From positions 1 to 64,000 of the forward strand of contig NZ_JAFVLN010000008.1 of NCBI RefSeq assembly GCF_017377775.1: DNA of 64,000 bases, written 5' to 3'. Within the stretch, counting starts at the first letter, position 1; the number at the start of each line of letters is the position of its first letter. Positions 18,150 through 26,240 of this stretch are shown piece after piece. The stretch comes from Streptomyces sp. VRA16 Mangrove soil. Its GTDB lineage: Bacteria; Actinomycetota; Actinomycetes; Streptomycetales; Streptomycetaceae. The position numbers and the translations under genes are program-made. The notes beneath the pieces were generated by a model. It had not been told where the DNA came from. It did not search any database and saw only the letters and a program-made list of their open reading frames with translations.

Positions 18150-19787
18150 TCACTTGCCGGTGTAGTCCTGGCCGAGGACGACGGACACGTCCGCGTTCGC
18201 GGTGGTCTCGCCCTTCTTCACGGCCGAGGTCGGCAGGTTCAGGGTCTTGGCGACCTCGACGGCGTCGTCCTTGCTGCCGGCGTCGGCGTAGGTGACGCGG
18301 GAGGTGGCCACCGTGGTGCCCGTGCCGCCGGAGACGAAGGTGTAGCCGCCGTTGACCAGGGTGACGCGGGCGTCATCGGTGTGCTTGGTGTCGCCGGTGG
18401 CGTTCTGGACGGAGACGCGCGGGGAGTCGCCCGAGGACGGGGCCTTCACGGTGCCGCCGAGGACGTCCTTGACGACGGAGTCCGCGGTCGACCGGGAGAC
18501 GCTGCCGTCCCGCTGGACCGGGAGCACAGCCGTCTTGTAGTCGCCCTGCTTGGCGTGGTCGGCCAGCTTGGCGAGGAAGGCGCCGAGGTCCTTCTCGGTC
18601 AGCGGCGGCTCGATGATCTGGGTGAGGGTCTGCACGGTGGTCGTCGCGGCCTGCGGGTCCGAGGAGATCTTGCGCAGCACGCCCTGCATGACCTGGCCGA
18701 ACCGCATGAGCTGCGCGGTCTGCGCCTCGCCCTTGGCCCGGTAGGTGGCGTAGGCGACGGCCATCGCGCCGCTGAGCGTCTGGTCCTGGCCCTTGTGGAC
18801 GAGGGTGGTGCCCTTCTTGTCCGGGTCGGGGACGTCGGTGTCCGTGTCGACCTCGACGTTGCCGACGAGTTCGACGAGGTTACTGAGGAAGGGGGTGTCG
18901 AGGCGCCAGGTGCCCTCGATGTCGGTGCCGAGGAGGGTGTCGATCGCGTCGCTGGTGCCCGAGGAGCCGTCGTCGGCGACGGACTTGGCGAGGGTGGTGG
19001 CGCTGCCCTCGTCGTCGGTCAGGGAGAGGGCGTTGGGCAGCAGGACGGTCGTGCCCTGCTTGGTCGTCGTGTTGTTCACGAGCAGGGCCGTGGAGGTGGC
19101 GCCGCCCTTGGTGTTGTGCAGGTGGACGACGATGACGTCACGGTTCTGCGGTCCGACCGCGTCCGCGGCGGTGGACTTCTTGGAGTCGTCGGACAGGAAC
19201 GGCAGCTTGCCCGCGTACCAGAGGTAGCCGACGCCGCCGGCCAGGCACAGGGCGAGGACGACGACGAGGGCGACGACCCGGTTGCGACCGCGGCGCCTGG
19301 CCTCCTCGCGGCGCTCGGTGCGCGACTCGGTGAACTTCAGCCAGTCGATGACGTCTTCGGAGTTCTCGTCCGGCTCCTCGACGAAGTCGAACTGCTCGGT
19401 GCGGTGGTCGCGCGGCGCGGACCCGGCACCCGACTCCTCGGCGGCCGGCGGGGCCTGCTGCGGGATGTACGCGGTGGCCTGCGCCTGCTGCTCAGGGTGC
19501 GGGGCAACGCGCTGCTGCTGCCCGGTCCCCGCGGCCGCGCCGTAGGGGTCGTAGCCGCCCGAACTCCCTTGCTGCGCACCGCCGTAGGGGTCGTACCCCT
19601 GAGGCTGCGCGGGCTGCTGCACGGGCTGCTGCTGGCCGGTCGCGTACGGATCGTAACCGTATCCGTACCCGGAGCTCTGGTCGTACGACGGCGCCTGCCG
19701 CACCTGCCGGTAAACCGGCTGGCCGAATTCGTCATAGCCGACCAACTCGTAATTCTGCTGGTCGTAACCGTCGTATCGGTCGTTCAC
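18150..19787 (-). CDS. pdtA: LytR-CpsA-Psr (LCP) family glycopolymer transferase, PdtA-like
   Basis: LCP proteins attach teichoic acids or similar polymers to peptidoglycan outside the membrane. The position (between rsfS and nadD) matches PdtA (SCO2578) of S. coelicolor, reported to be needed for proper sporulation. The 545-residue protein has a Tyr/Gln/Gly/Pro-rich cytoplasmic N-terminus (residues 1-130), one TM helix (VVALVVVLALCLAGGVGYLWY, near 190), an LCP domain (VIVVHLHNTKG to AVAYATYRAKG) and a LytR_C domain at the end. The usual SIPRD and RxxRQ arginines of LCP enzymes are not seen; the equivalents read VLLPNAL and AQLMRFGQ. GTG 19787 has a GAGAGGGG site. Confidence 0.85.
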   Translation of the reverse strand: MNDRYDGYDQQNYELVGYDEFGQPVYRQVRQAPSYDQSSGYGYGYDPYATGQQQPVQQPAQPQGYDPYGGAQQGSSGGYDPYGAAAGTGQQQRVAPHPEQQAQATAYIPQQAPPAAEESGAGSAPRDHRTEQFDFVEEPDENSEDVIDWLKFTESRTERREEARRRGRNRVVALVVVLALCLAGGVGYLWYAGKLPFLSDDSKKSTAADAVGPQNRDVIVVHLHNTKGGATSTALLVNNTTTKQGTTVLLPNALSLTDDEGSATTLAKSVADDGSSGTSDAIDTLLGTDIEGTWRLDTPFLSNLVELVGNVEVDTDTDVPDPDKKGTTLVHKGQDQTLSGAMAVAYATYRAKGEAQTAQLMRFGQVMQGVLRKISSDPQAATTTVQTLTQIIEPPLTEKDLGAFLAKLADHAKQGDYKTAVLPVQRDGSVSRSTADSVVKDVLGGTVKAPSSGDSPRVSVQNATGDTKHTDDARVTLVNGGYTFVSGGTGTTVATSRVTYADAGSKDDAVEVAKTLNLPTSAVKKGETTANADVSVVLGQDYTGK

Positions 19788-19812
19788 CAATGCCCCTCTC
19801 GGCGGTGCAGGG

Positions 19813-20475
19813 TCATTCGCCTCGGTACAGCTGGCGTTTGTCGATGTAGCGCACCACACCGTCCGGTACGAGGTACCAGACGGGGTCGCCCTTGGCGACC
19901 CTGTCACGGCAGTCCGTGGACGAGATCGCGAGGGCGGGGACCTCGACGAGCGAGACACCGCCTTCCGGCAGGCCCGGGTCGGTGAGTGTATGCCCCGGCC
20001 TTGTGACGCCGATGAAGTGTGCCAGGGAGAAGAGCTCTTCGGTGTAGCGCCAGGTGAGGATCTGCCCCAGGGCGTCGGCGCCCGTGATGAAGAAGAGGTC
20101 CGTGTCCGGGTTGAGCGCGCGCAGATCGCGCAGCGTGTCCGTGGTGTAGGTGGGTCCGCCGCGGTCGATGTCGATGCGGCTGACCGAGAACTGCGGGTTC
20201 TCGGCGGTCGCGATGACCGTCATCAGATAGCGGTCCTCGGCGGGCGAGACCTTCTTGTCGCTCTTCTGCCACGGCTGCCCGGTCGGGACGAACACCACCT
20301 CGTCCAGGTGGAACTGCGAGGCGACCTCGCTGGCCGCCACCAGGTGTCCATGATGGATCGGGTCAAACGTTCCGCCCATGACGCCGAGACGTCTCTTGGC
20401 CGGTGAGGCCCACTCACGATCCGGGCCGCCGGTCGGGCTGTTGACCGGGCCGGTAGGCATGTCCTGCGCTCCCAT
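19813..20475 (-). CDS. nadD: Nicotinate-nucleotide adenylyltransferase
   Basis: NadD adenylates nicotinate mononucleotide in NAD synthesis. The 220-residue product has the nucleotidyltransferase motif GGTFDPIHHGH and the second signature ISSTDCRDRVAKG near the C-terminus. About 30 extra residues precede the core domain if translation starts at ATG 20475; the internal ATG six codons later is also possible. It is followed by the LCP gene with only a 25-bp gap, so the two are likely one operon. Confidence 0.95.
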   Translation of the reverse strand: MGAQDMPTGPVNSPTGGPDREWASPAKRRLGVMGGTFDPIHHGHLVAASEVASQFHLDEVVFVPTGQPWQKSDKKVSPAEDRYLMTVIATAENPQFSVSRIDIDRGGPTYTTDTLRDLRALNPDTDLFFITGADALGQILTWRYTEELFSLAHFIGVTRPGHTLTDPGLPEGGVSLVEVPALAISSTDCRDRVAKGDPVWYLVPDGVVRYIDKRQLYRGE

Positions 20476-20519
20476 GCGTGCAGAGCCTACTGGCCCGATC
20501 CGAGTGGTCTCGTTCCGGA

Positions 20520-20684
20520 CTAGCGGTCGCGGTTGAAGCGCGTGGTGATCCACAGCAGCAGAAGCAGGATGATGAAGGCGGCGCCGCCCGTCATCAGGGG
20601 GCTGATGCTCTCGTGGTTGCCGCCGTGCTCGCCGCCCTCGGAGGCGAGGGTGGCCAGCTGGGCAGCGGTGGCGTGGAGGCTCAT
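20520..20684 (-). CDS. 54-residue single-TM membrane protein
   Basis: A short reading frame with a clear Streptomyces codon pattern encodes 54 residues: an N-terminal Ala/Gly/His region (MSLHATAAQLATLASEGGEH) followed by one TM helix (GGAAFIILLLLLWITTRF) and a basic NRDR end. It lies 45 bases upstream of nadD on the same strand. The N-terminus is predicted outside. Function unknown; from memory a similar small protein occurs at this location in other Streptomyces. Confidence 0.72.
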   Translation of the reverse strand: MSLHATAAQLATLASEGGEHGGNHESISPLMTGGAAFIILLLLLWITTRFNRDR

Positions 20685-20847
20685 CGTCAGCAGGACCTAT
20701 CCGGTGTGGGATCGGGTGTGATCGGGATAAAGACTTCTGACCCATCGTAAGCGGGGGTACTCCCGCCGCTCACGCCGACTCTGCCGTACGGGCTTCCCGG
20801 TCGCTCCGGGTCACCCGGATCAGCCGTACCGGGCGGGTCCTGCCGGA

Positions 20848-21006
20848 TCAGTCGTCGCGGTCGTCGTTCTTGTAGCCGCGCAGCAGGAACCAGGCGAGCA
20901 GGACGGCTCCGAGCACACCGACGATCAGCACGATGCGCAACAGATTGCCGGGGCCCTGGTCGGCCGCGACCGCGCTGACGAGGTGATCGCTGATGTTGTG
21001 ATCCAT
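20848..21006 (-). CDS. 52-residue single-TM membrane protein
   Basis: This short frame starts MDHNISDHLVSAVAADQG, continues with one TM helix (LLRIVLIVGVLGAVLLAWFL) and ends in a charged tail RGYKNDDRDD. An AAGGAG-like site (gaaggagcg) precedes the ATG. It is divergent from the M48 peptidase gene. Together with the 54-residue protein it forms a pair of tiny membrane proteins of unknown function. Confidence 0.7.
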   Translation of the reverse strand: MDHNISDHLVSAVAADQGPGNLLRIVLIVGVLGAVLLAWFLLRGYKNDDRDD

Positions 21007-21124
21007 GACGGTTCGCTCCTTCTGTCTGCTGACCCGTCACGGTATCTCCGCCTAGGGTGGACTCCATCTCGGGGGCACGACCGGACGCGACAGACACCGG
21101 ACACCACACGACATGGGGGGCCGC

Positions 21125-22228
21125 ATGCCCGACGTACCGAACGAGCACGAGAACGTACCCAGCAGGCAGCGCCGGCGCTTCCCCGGCATCTCCTCGCGGG
21201 CGTACGAGCACCCGGCCGACCGCTCGGCGCTGGTGGCGCTGCGCAAGCTCAGCGGGTTCGACACGGTCTTCAAGGCGCTGAGCGGTCTGCTGCCGGAGCG
21301 CAGTCTCAGGCTGCTGTTCCTGTCGGACTCGGTGCGGGTCTCCGACGAGCAGTTCGCGCACCTCAACTCGATGCTGCGGGACGCCTGTTACATCCTGGAC
21401 CTGGAGAAGGTCCCGCCGATGTACGTGAATCAGGACCCGCAGCCGAACGCGATGTGCATCGGTCTGGACGAGCCGATCATCGTCGTCACCACCGGTCTTG
21501 TGGAGCTGCTCGACGAGGAGGAGATGCGGGCGGTCGTCGGCCACGAGGTGGGCCACGCGCTCTCCGGGCACTCGGTGTACCGGACGATACTGCTCTTCCT
21601 GACCAGCCTGGCGCTGCGCGTGGCGTGGATCCCGCTGGGCAACCTCGCGATCATGGCGATCGTGACGGCGCTGCGCGAGTGGTTCCGCAAGTCCGAACTC
21701 TCCGCGGACCGCGCCGGGTTGCTGGTCGGCCAGGACCTGCAGGCCTCCATGCGCGGCCTGATGAAGATCGCGGGCGGCAACCACCTGCACGAGATGAACG
21801 TGGACGCGTTCCTCAAGCAGGCCGAGGAGTACGAGGCCGGGGGCGATCTGCGCGACTCGGTCCTGAAGATCCTGAACGTGATGCCGCGTTCGCACCCGTT
21901 CACCACGGTGCGCGCCGCCGAGCTGAAGAAGTGGTCCGAGACCCGCGACTTCCAGCGGCTGATGGACGGCCACTACCCGCGCCGCACCGAGGACAAGGAC
22001 ACCTCGGTGACGGACTCGTTCCGTCAGTCGGCCGCGCACTACACGGACCACGTGAAGAGCTCGAAGGACCCGCTGATGAAGCTGGTCAGCGACATCGCGG
22101 GCGGCGCGGGTGACCTGGGCGGCCGGGTCCGGCGCGGCTTCGGGGGCTTCGGCGGCGGCAACAACGGCAGCGGCGGGAACTCCGGCGGCGGCAACGACGG
22201 CAACCACGGCACCACCGACGACGAGTGA
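21125..22228 (+). CDS. M48-family-type zinc metallopeptidase
   Basis: The 367-residue protein has the zinc-protease motif HEVGHALSGH followed by a hydrophobic stretch (TILLFLTSLALRVAWIPLG) and the third-ligand motif SELSADRAGLL, as in Ste24/HtpX-like M48 peptidases. The N-terminus has no signal peptide, so the catalytic domain is probably cytosolic or membrane-associated. The C-terminus is a Gly/Asn-rich low-complexity tail. I chose ATG 21125, preceded by a G-run; ATG 21113 in frame is the alternative. Substrate unknown. Confidence 0.88.
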   Translation: MPDVPNEHENVPSRQRRRFPGISSRAYEHPADRSALVALRKLSGFDTVFKALSGLLPERSLRLLFLSDSVRVSDEQFAHLNSMLRDACYILDLEKVPPMYVNQDPQPNAMCIGLDEPIIVVTTGLVELLDEEEMRAVVGHEVGHALSGHSVYRTILLFLTSLALRVAWIPLGNLAIMAIVTALREWFRKSELSADRAGLLVGQDLQASMRGLMKIAGGNHLHEMNVDAFLKQAEEYEAGGDLRDSVLKILNVMPRSHPFTTVRAAELKKWSETRDFQRLMDGHYPRRTEDKDTSVTDSFRQSAAHYTDHVKSSKDPLMKLVSDIAGGAGDLGGRVRRGFGGFGGGNNGSGGNSGGGNDGNHGTTDDE

Positions 22229-22236
22229 CCGCTTCG

Positions 22237-22278
22237 TGAAGGTCGCTGCCTGAAGGTCGCTTCTTGAAGGTCGCTTCC
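22237..22278. repeat. Three-copy 14-bp direct repeat
   Basis: Three adjacent copies of tgaaggtcgctncc-like units (22237, 22251, 22265) lie between the stop of the M48 gene and the stop of the convergent membrane-protein gene. The first unit differs from the others by one or two bases. No function is evident. Confidence 0.75.
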
Positions 22279-22285
22279 TGAGAGG

Positions 22286-23362
22286 TCAGACGGACGGCTG
22301 GGCGCTCGGTGCGAGCGCGCCGCACAGCGCGGTCGCACTGCCCGTCGCGTACGGGTCGGTGCCCGCCGGGCCGTCCTGGGTGGCCCGCCGGCCCGCGAGC
22401 AGCGGGTGCAGATGGGTGGCGGAGTCGGTGGAGCAGGACAGCGGCCCGGCCTGGAGGTAGGAGACCATCAGCTCGGCCTGGTGGTTGCGCAGGTCGTCGC
22501 GGTCGAAGCGGAAGTGCAGCTCGCGGCGGACGGTGAACAGGGACGCCGCGGCGTCCGGCTTGTCGACGGGTCGCAGCGCGTACACGAACGTGTGGTCCGA
22601 GGTCACTTCGAGGGTGTCGGCGTCGGTCTCGGCGACGTGCAGGGTGCCGGTGACGCGGATGTGGTCGTCGGCGAGCGCGGCCTCGGCCGGGTCGAAGCGG
22701 ACCAGCCAGCCGGTGGCGGCGTGCCGGCCGTCGGCGGCCGGTTTGTCGAAGCTCTGGTCGAACTGGTCGAGCTGCTGCGGGTCGACGAGCTGGCGGACCG
22801 GCCGCTGTGTCGCTCCCTTGAGCACGTCCGGGTCGAGCGAGGAGTCGACGAGGTAGTCCTTGGCCGTGGTCAGCGCGGTGACGACCTGGCTGTCGGAGAA
22901 ATGCGCGGTGCGCCTGATCGTGGGCAGTGCGATGCCGTCGGCGGCGATGTGGAACTGGGCGGCGGGGCTGTGCCGGTACAGCTCGGCGGTGGAGTCGGCG
23001 CCGGGCACCTTGCCGGACGGCGCGAGGGGTATCACGGTCATCCGCAGCGGTTCGGTGTGCCGGGCGACCTGGGTGGTGCGGTACGGGCTGCGTATGCCCA
23101 TGTAGATCGCCGTGCCGAAGGCGAGCACGATCATGACGACGAGGATGACGGCCTGCCGGGTCAGTCCGCGGCGCAGCGCGGGCGTGCGGCGCACGGCGGG
23201 GGCGTGGTCGGTGATGCGCTCCTGCGCGGAGAACTCCTGGAGCCGGGCAGCCCTGACGAACGATTCGTCGAACACGACGGATCGGTACTCGTCGTCACTT
23301 CCTCCGCCACCGCCGGGGCCGCCTTCCGGTGTCCCCTCCGGTGGGTCTGCTGGCCCGCCCAT
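22286..23362 (-). CDS. Single-TM extracytoplasmic protein with VVFDE motif
   Basis: The 358-residue protein has a Gly/Pro-rich cytoplasmic N-terminus, the motif SVVFDESFVRAARLQEFSAQ (about residues 28-47), one TM helix (AVILVVMIVLAFGTAIYMG) and a roughly 270-residue extracytoplasmic domain with no recognised family. Two Cys residues near the end may form a disulfide. The same N-terminal motif recurs in the upstream gene at 23441-24055, and the two genes are adjacent on one strand. From memory this pair corresponds to SCO2583/SCO2584, the latter linked by interaction studies to the spore-wall MreB complex. Confidence 0.78.
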   Translation of the reverse strand: MGGPADPPEGTPEGGPGGGGGSDDEYRSVVFDESFVRAARLQEFSAQERITDHAPAVRRTPALRRGLTRQAVILVVMIVLAFGTAIYMGIRSPYRTTQVARHTEPLRMTVIPLAPSGKVPGADSTAELYRHSPAAQFHIAADGIALPTIRRTAHFSDSQVVTALTTAKDYLVDSSLDPDVLKGATQRPVRQLVDPQQLDQFDQSFDKPAADGRHAATGWLVRFDPAEAALADDHIRVTGTLHVAETDADTLEVTSDHTFVYALRPVDKPDAAASLFTVRRELHFRFDRDDLRNHQAELMVSYLQAGPLSCSTDSATHLHPLLAGRRATQDGPAGTDPYATGSATALCGALAPSAQPSV

Positions 23363-23440
23363 ACCTTCAGGGTAGGTCCCCGGGACGTCACGTAAACGCC
23401 CTGGTACACGACAACTTCCGACAGCTCGGCGCGCGACGGC

Positions 23441-24055
23441 TCAGGGAGTACGCGGAACCGCCGAAACCGCAGGCCGTGAGTAGTCGGCGGAGGCGGAGGG
23501 ACCCGGAAGGCTCTTCTCCAGTTCCGTGGTCGCCGGCGGGGGTACGCGGTCGTCCTGGCGGCCCGCCGATGCGCCGCGGTAGACGGCGGTGAAGGCGAGG
23601 GCGACCATGCCGATCCCCATCAGCAGCGCGAGCGCCCAGGCGACGGGCCGACGCCAGCGGACCCGGGCCGCGAAGGCGCCGGGCCTGCCGGGCCGGTCGA
23701 GCTCGTCGTCGTACAGGTCGTCGAGTTCGCGGCCGAAGTCGCCGGAGCCGTCGAGGCCGTAGCCGTCCGGGTCCGTGTCGTCGTAGAAGTCGTCGTCGGG
23801 TCCGCGGCGTATCCGCGCCCTGCGGGCCTCGGCCTCCTGGGCCTCGGCACGGGCCTGTGCCGCGGCGAGCAGGCGCTCGACCGCGGTGGGCTCATGGACC
23901 TTCGCCGCCTGCACGAAGTCCTCGTCGAAGACCACGGAGGCGAACTCTTCGTCCCAGCCCCCGCGGTCCTGGTCGTCGTCGGGCTCCCGGCCGTCCGAAA
24001 ACGGCGTGCCCCCCACGTCCTCCGGCACCTGTCCAGAGTAGACCTGAGGGGTCAT
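23441..24055 (-). CDS. Acidic single-TM protein with VVFDE motif (SCO2584-like)
   Basis: About 204 residues from ATG 24055. The N-terminal half is strongly acidic and contains EEFASVVFDEDFVQAAKV, almost the same as the motif in the neighbouring 358-residue protein. A Glu/Ala/Arg-rich helix, an Asp/Tyr-rich linker (DDDFYDDTDPDGYG) and one TM helix (PVAWALALLMGIGMVALAF) follow, with a short Pro/Ser-rich outside tail. A GTG nine codons downstream, preceded by TACTCT six bases before it, could be a leaderless start instead. Function unknown; the context suggests a cell-envelope role. Confidence 0.75.
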   Translation of the reverse strand: MTPQVYSGQVPEDVGGTPFSDGREPDDDQDRGGWDEEFASVVFDEDFVQAAKVHEPTAVERLLAAAQARAEAQEAEARRARIRRGPDDDFYDDTDPDGYGLDGSGDFGRELDDLYDDELDRPGRPGAFAARVRWRRPVAWALALLMGIGMVALAFTAVYRGASAGRQDDRVPPPATTELEKSLPGPSASADYSRPAVSAVPRTP

Positions 24056-24096
24056 TTTGGGCAGACGGTAAGGGAATTCACCCCACAACCCGGTGA

Positions 24097-25386
24097 TTAA
24101 CGCGTGTGGCCGTCGCCGGTGACGATGTACTTGGTGCTCGTCAGCTCCGGCAGGCCCATGGGGCCCCTGGCGTGCAGCTTCTGCGTGGAGATGCCGATCT
24201 CGGCGCCGAAGCCGAACTGGCCGCCGTCGGTGAACCGGGTCGAGGCGTTCACGGCGACGGTGGTGGAGTCGACGAGCTGGGTGAAGCGGCGGGCGGCCTG
24301 CTGGGAGGTGGTGACGATGGCCTCGGTGTGGCCGGAGGACCACAGCCGGATGTGCTCGATGGCCTTGTCCATGTCGTCGACGACGGCGGCCGCGATGTCG
24401 TACGAGAGGTACTCGGTCTCCCAGTCCTCGGGCGTGGCCTCGACGACGGTGGCCTTGCTCTGACCGGCGTACGCCATGATCCGCGGGTCGGCGTGGACGG
24501 TGACTCCGGCGTCGGCGAGCGCGTCGAGGGCACGCGGCACGAACGCGTCGGCGACGTCCTGGTGGACCAGGAGGGTCTCGGCCGCGTTGCACACGGAGGG
24601 CCGCTGGGCCTTGGAGTTGACGAGGATGTCGACGGCCATGTCGAGGTCGGTGTCGGCGTCCACGTAGACGTGGCAGTTGCCGGTGCCGGTCTCGATGACG
24701 GGCACGATCGAGTTCTCGACGACGTTCTTGATGAGGGACGCGCCGCCGCGCGGGATGAGGACGTCGACGAGGCCGCGGGCGCGCATCAGCTCGGTCACCG
24801 AGTCGCGGGACTCGCCGGGCACCAGCTGGATGGCGTCGGCGGGCAGTCCGGCGCCGCCGACGGCGTCGCGCAGGACGCGCACGAGCGCGGTGTTCGACTC
24901 GTACGCGGACGAACTGCCGCGCAGCAGCACGGCGTTGCCGGACTTGAGGCAGAGGGCGGCCGCGTCCACGGTGACGTTGGGCCGGGCCTCGTAGATGATG
25001 CCGACGACGCCGAGGGGGACGCGGATCTGGCGCAGGTCGATGCCGTTGGGCAGCGTGTTGCCGCGCACGACCTCGCCGACCGGGTCGGGCAGCGCGATGA
25101 CGTCGCGCACGTCGGAGGCGATGGCGCGGACCCGCTCGGGGGTCAGGGTGAGCCGGTCGATGATGGCTTCGCTGGTGCCGGCCTCGCGGGCGCGCGCGAT
25201 GTCCTTGGCGTTGGCCTCGACGATCTCGGCCGTACGGACTTCGAGGGCGTCGGCGATCGCGCCGAGGGCGTCGTCCTTCTCGGCCCGGGTCAGCGGGGCG
25301 AGCGCGGTGGCCGCCGCGCGGGCACGGTAGGCGGTCCGGGCGACGGGGGTCATCGAGTCATACGGGTTGAGCGGCAGCGACGTCAT
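24097..25386 (-). CDS. proA: Gamma-glutamyl phosphate reductase (glutamate-5-semialdehyde dehydrogenase)
   Basis: ProA reduces gamma-glutamyl phosphate with NADPH, the second step of proline synthesis. The 429-residue product is of normal length, with the aldehyde dehydrogenase fold, the cofactor region GVVGIIYEARPNVTVDAA, RGSSSAYESN, and the catalytic cysteine in RPSVCNAAETLLVH. I chose ATG 25386 (MTSLPLNPYD). proB lies 0.9 kb upstream on the same strand with one gene between. Confidence 0.97.
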   Translation of the reverse strand: MTSLPLNPYDSMTPVARTAYRARAAATALAPLTRAEKDDALGAIADALEVRTAEIVEANAKDIARAREAGTSEAIIDRLTLTPERVRAIASDVRDVIALPDPVGEVVRGNTLPNGIDLRQIRVPLGVVGIIYEARPNVTVDAAALCLKSGNAVLLRGSSSAYESNTALVRVLRDAVGGAGLPADAIQLVPGESRDSVTELMRARGLVDVLIPRGGASLIKNVVENSIVPVIETGTGNCHVYVDADTDLDMAVDILVNSKAQRPSVCNAAETLLVHQDVADAFVPRALDALADAGVTVHADPRIMAYAGQSKATVVEATPEDWETEYLSYDIAAAVVDDMDKAIEHIRLWSSGHTEAIVTTSQQAARRFTQLVDSTTVAVNASTRFTDGGQFGFGAEIGISTQKLHARGPMGLPELTSTKYIVTGDGHTR

Positions 25387-25533
25387 GCCTCGCAGCGTAG
25401 CCGGGTGCGGGTGGGCGTCCAGATCCCGTTTCGGGGGGTGAGACATGGCCGAAAACGTTTCATTCGTGGAAGGTTCTGTTTCATCGCCGACCAGGCGTGA
25501 CAGCGGCTGCTTCCGGGCGGCGGCCGGGCGCCT

Positions 25534-26034
25534 CTAGAAGGGGTGCACGCCGACCGGGGTGGCCGGCAGCGGCCCGTACCCCTCGGCGATCCGCTGGTGG
25601 TAGGTCTGCCGGTCGATGACCTCCAGGCCGACGATCTCCCAGGGCGGCAGCTGCGAGGTCTGCCGGTGCTCGCCCCACAGGCGCAGCGCGACGGCCGCGG
25701 CGTCGTGCAGGTCGCGGGCCTCTTCCCAGTAGCGGATCTCGGCGTGGTCGACGGCGTAGCGGCTGGTCAGCAGGAAGGGGTGGTCGTGGGCGAGCTGTTC
25801 GAGGCCACGGCGGACTTCGGCCAGGGGCGTTTCGGCGCCGGAGACGCTGAGCGTGATGTGCCACAGGCGGGGGCCCTCTTCGGTGGCCCCCGTGGACTCG
25901 CCGGTGGCGCCCGCCGTCTCGGAGGCCTCGCCGCCCTGCTCCTCGTACGTGTCCCCCGCGGCGACGCTCGTCAGCGCCCGCTCCGCCGACCCTCGGGCCC
26001 CCTTGGACACGGTCCCCGGGCGCGCTCGTCTCAC
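25534..26034 (-). CDS. Conserved hypothetical protein between proA and proB
   Basis: About 166 residues from GTG 26034, which has an excellent AAAGGAGG site five bases upstream. The first 60 residues are low-complexity and acidic; the rest is a compact alpha/beta domain (RLWHITLSVSGAETPLAEVR, HPFLLTSRYAVDHAEIRYWE, DAAAVALRLWGEH). I do not recognise a named family, but I recall a similar gene in this position in S. coelicolor (SCO2586). It is presumably co-transcribed with proB and proA. Confidence 0.75.
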   Translation of the reverse strand: MRRARPGTVSKGARGSAERALTSVAAGDTYEEQGGEASETAGATGESTGATEEGPRLWHITLSVSGAETPLAEVRRGLEQLAHDHPFLLTSRYAVDHAEIRYWEEARDLHDAAAVALRLWGEHRQTSQLPPWEIVGLEVIDRQTYHQRIAEGYGPLPATPVGVHPF

Positions 26035-26053
26035 GACGGCCTCCTTTGCGCAA

Positions 26054-26079
26054 TGGTCGTGGTGGTCGTGGTGGTCGTG
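26054..26079. repeat. 9-bp tandem repeat in the leader of the proA/proB-linked gene
   Basis: Three consecutive tggtcgtgg units (the last one base short) lie just upstream of the ribosome site of the gene at 25534-26034. On the minus strand, in frame with that gene, they read His-Asp-His-His-Asp-His-His-Asp-His. Confidence 0.6.
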
Positions 26080-26240
26080 CGGACCTTCTCCGGGATGGAC
26101 TCCCCGCAGAAAGATGAACTCCCTGCAGAAAGAGTTGAGCAGGACCGGACGCCCCGTGGGGGCGTTTTGGGGAAGGTCCCCCACGGGTGGCAGGCTTTCG
26201 GCCGTTTACACAGGTGGTTTCGAAGGCGGCCGAGGGTGTT

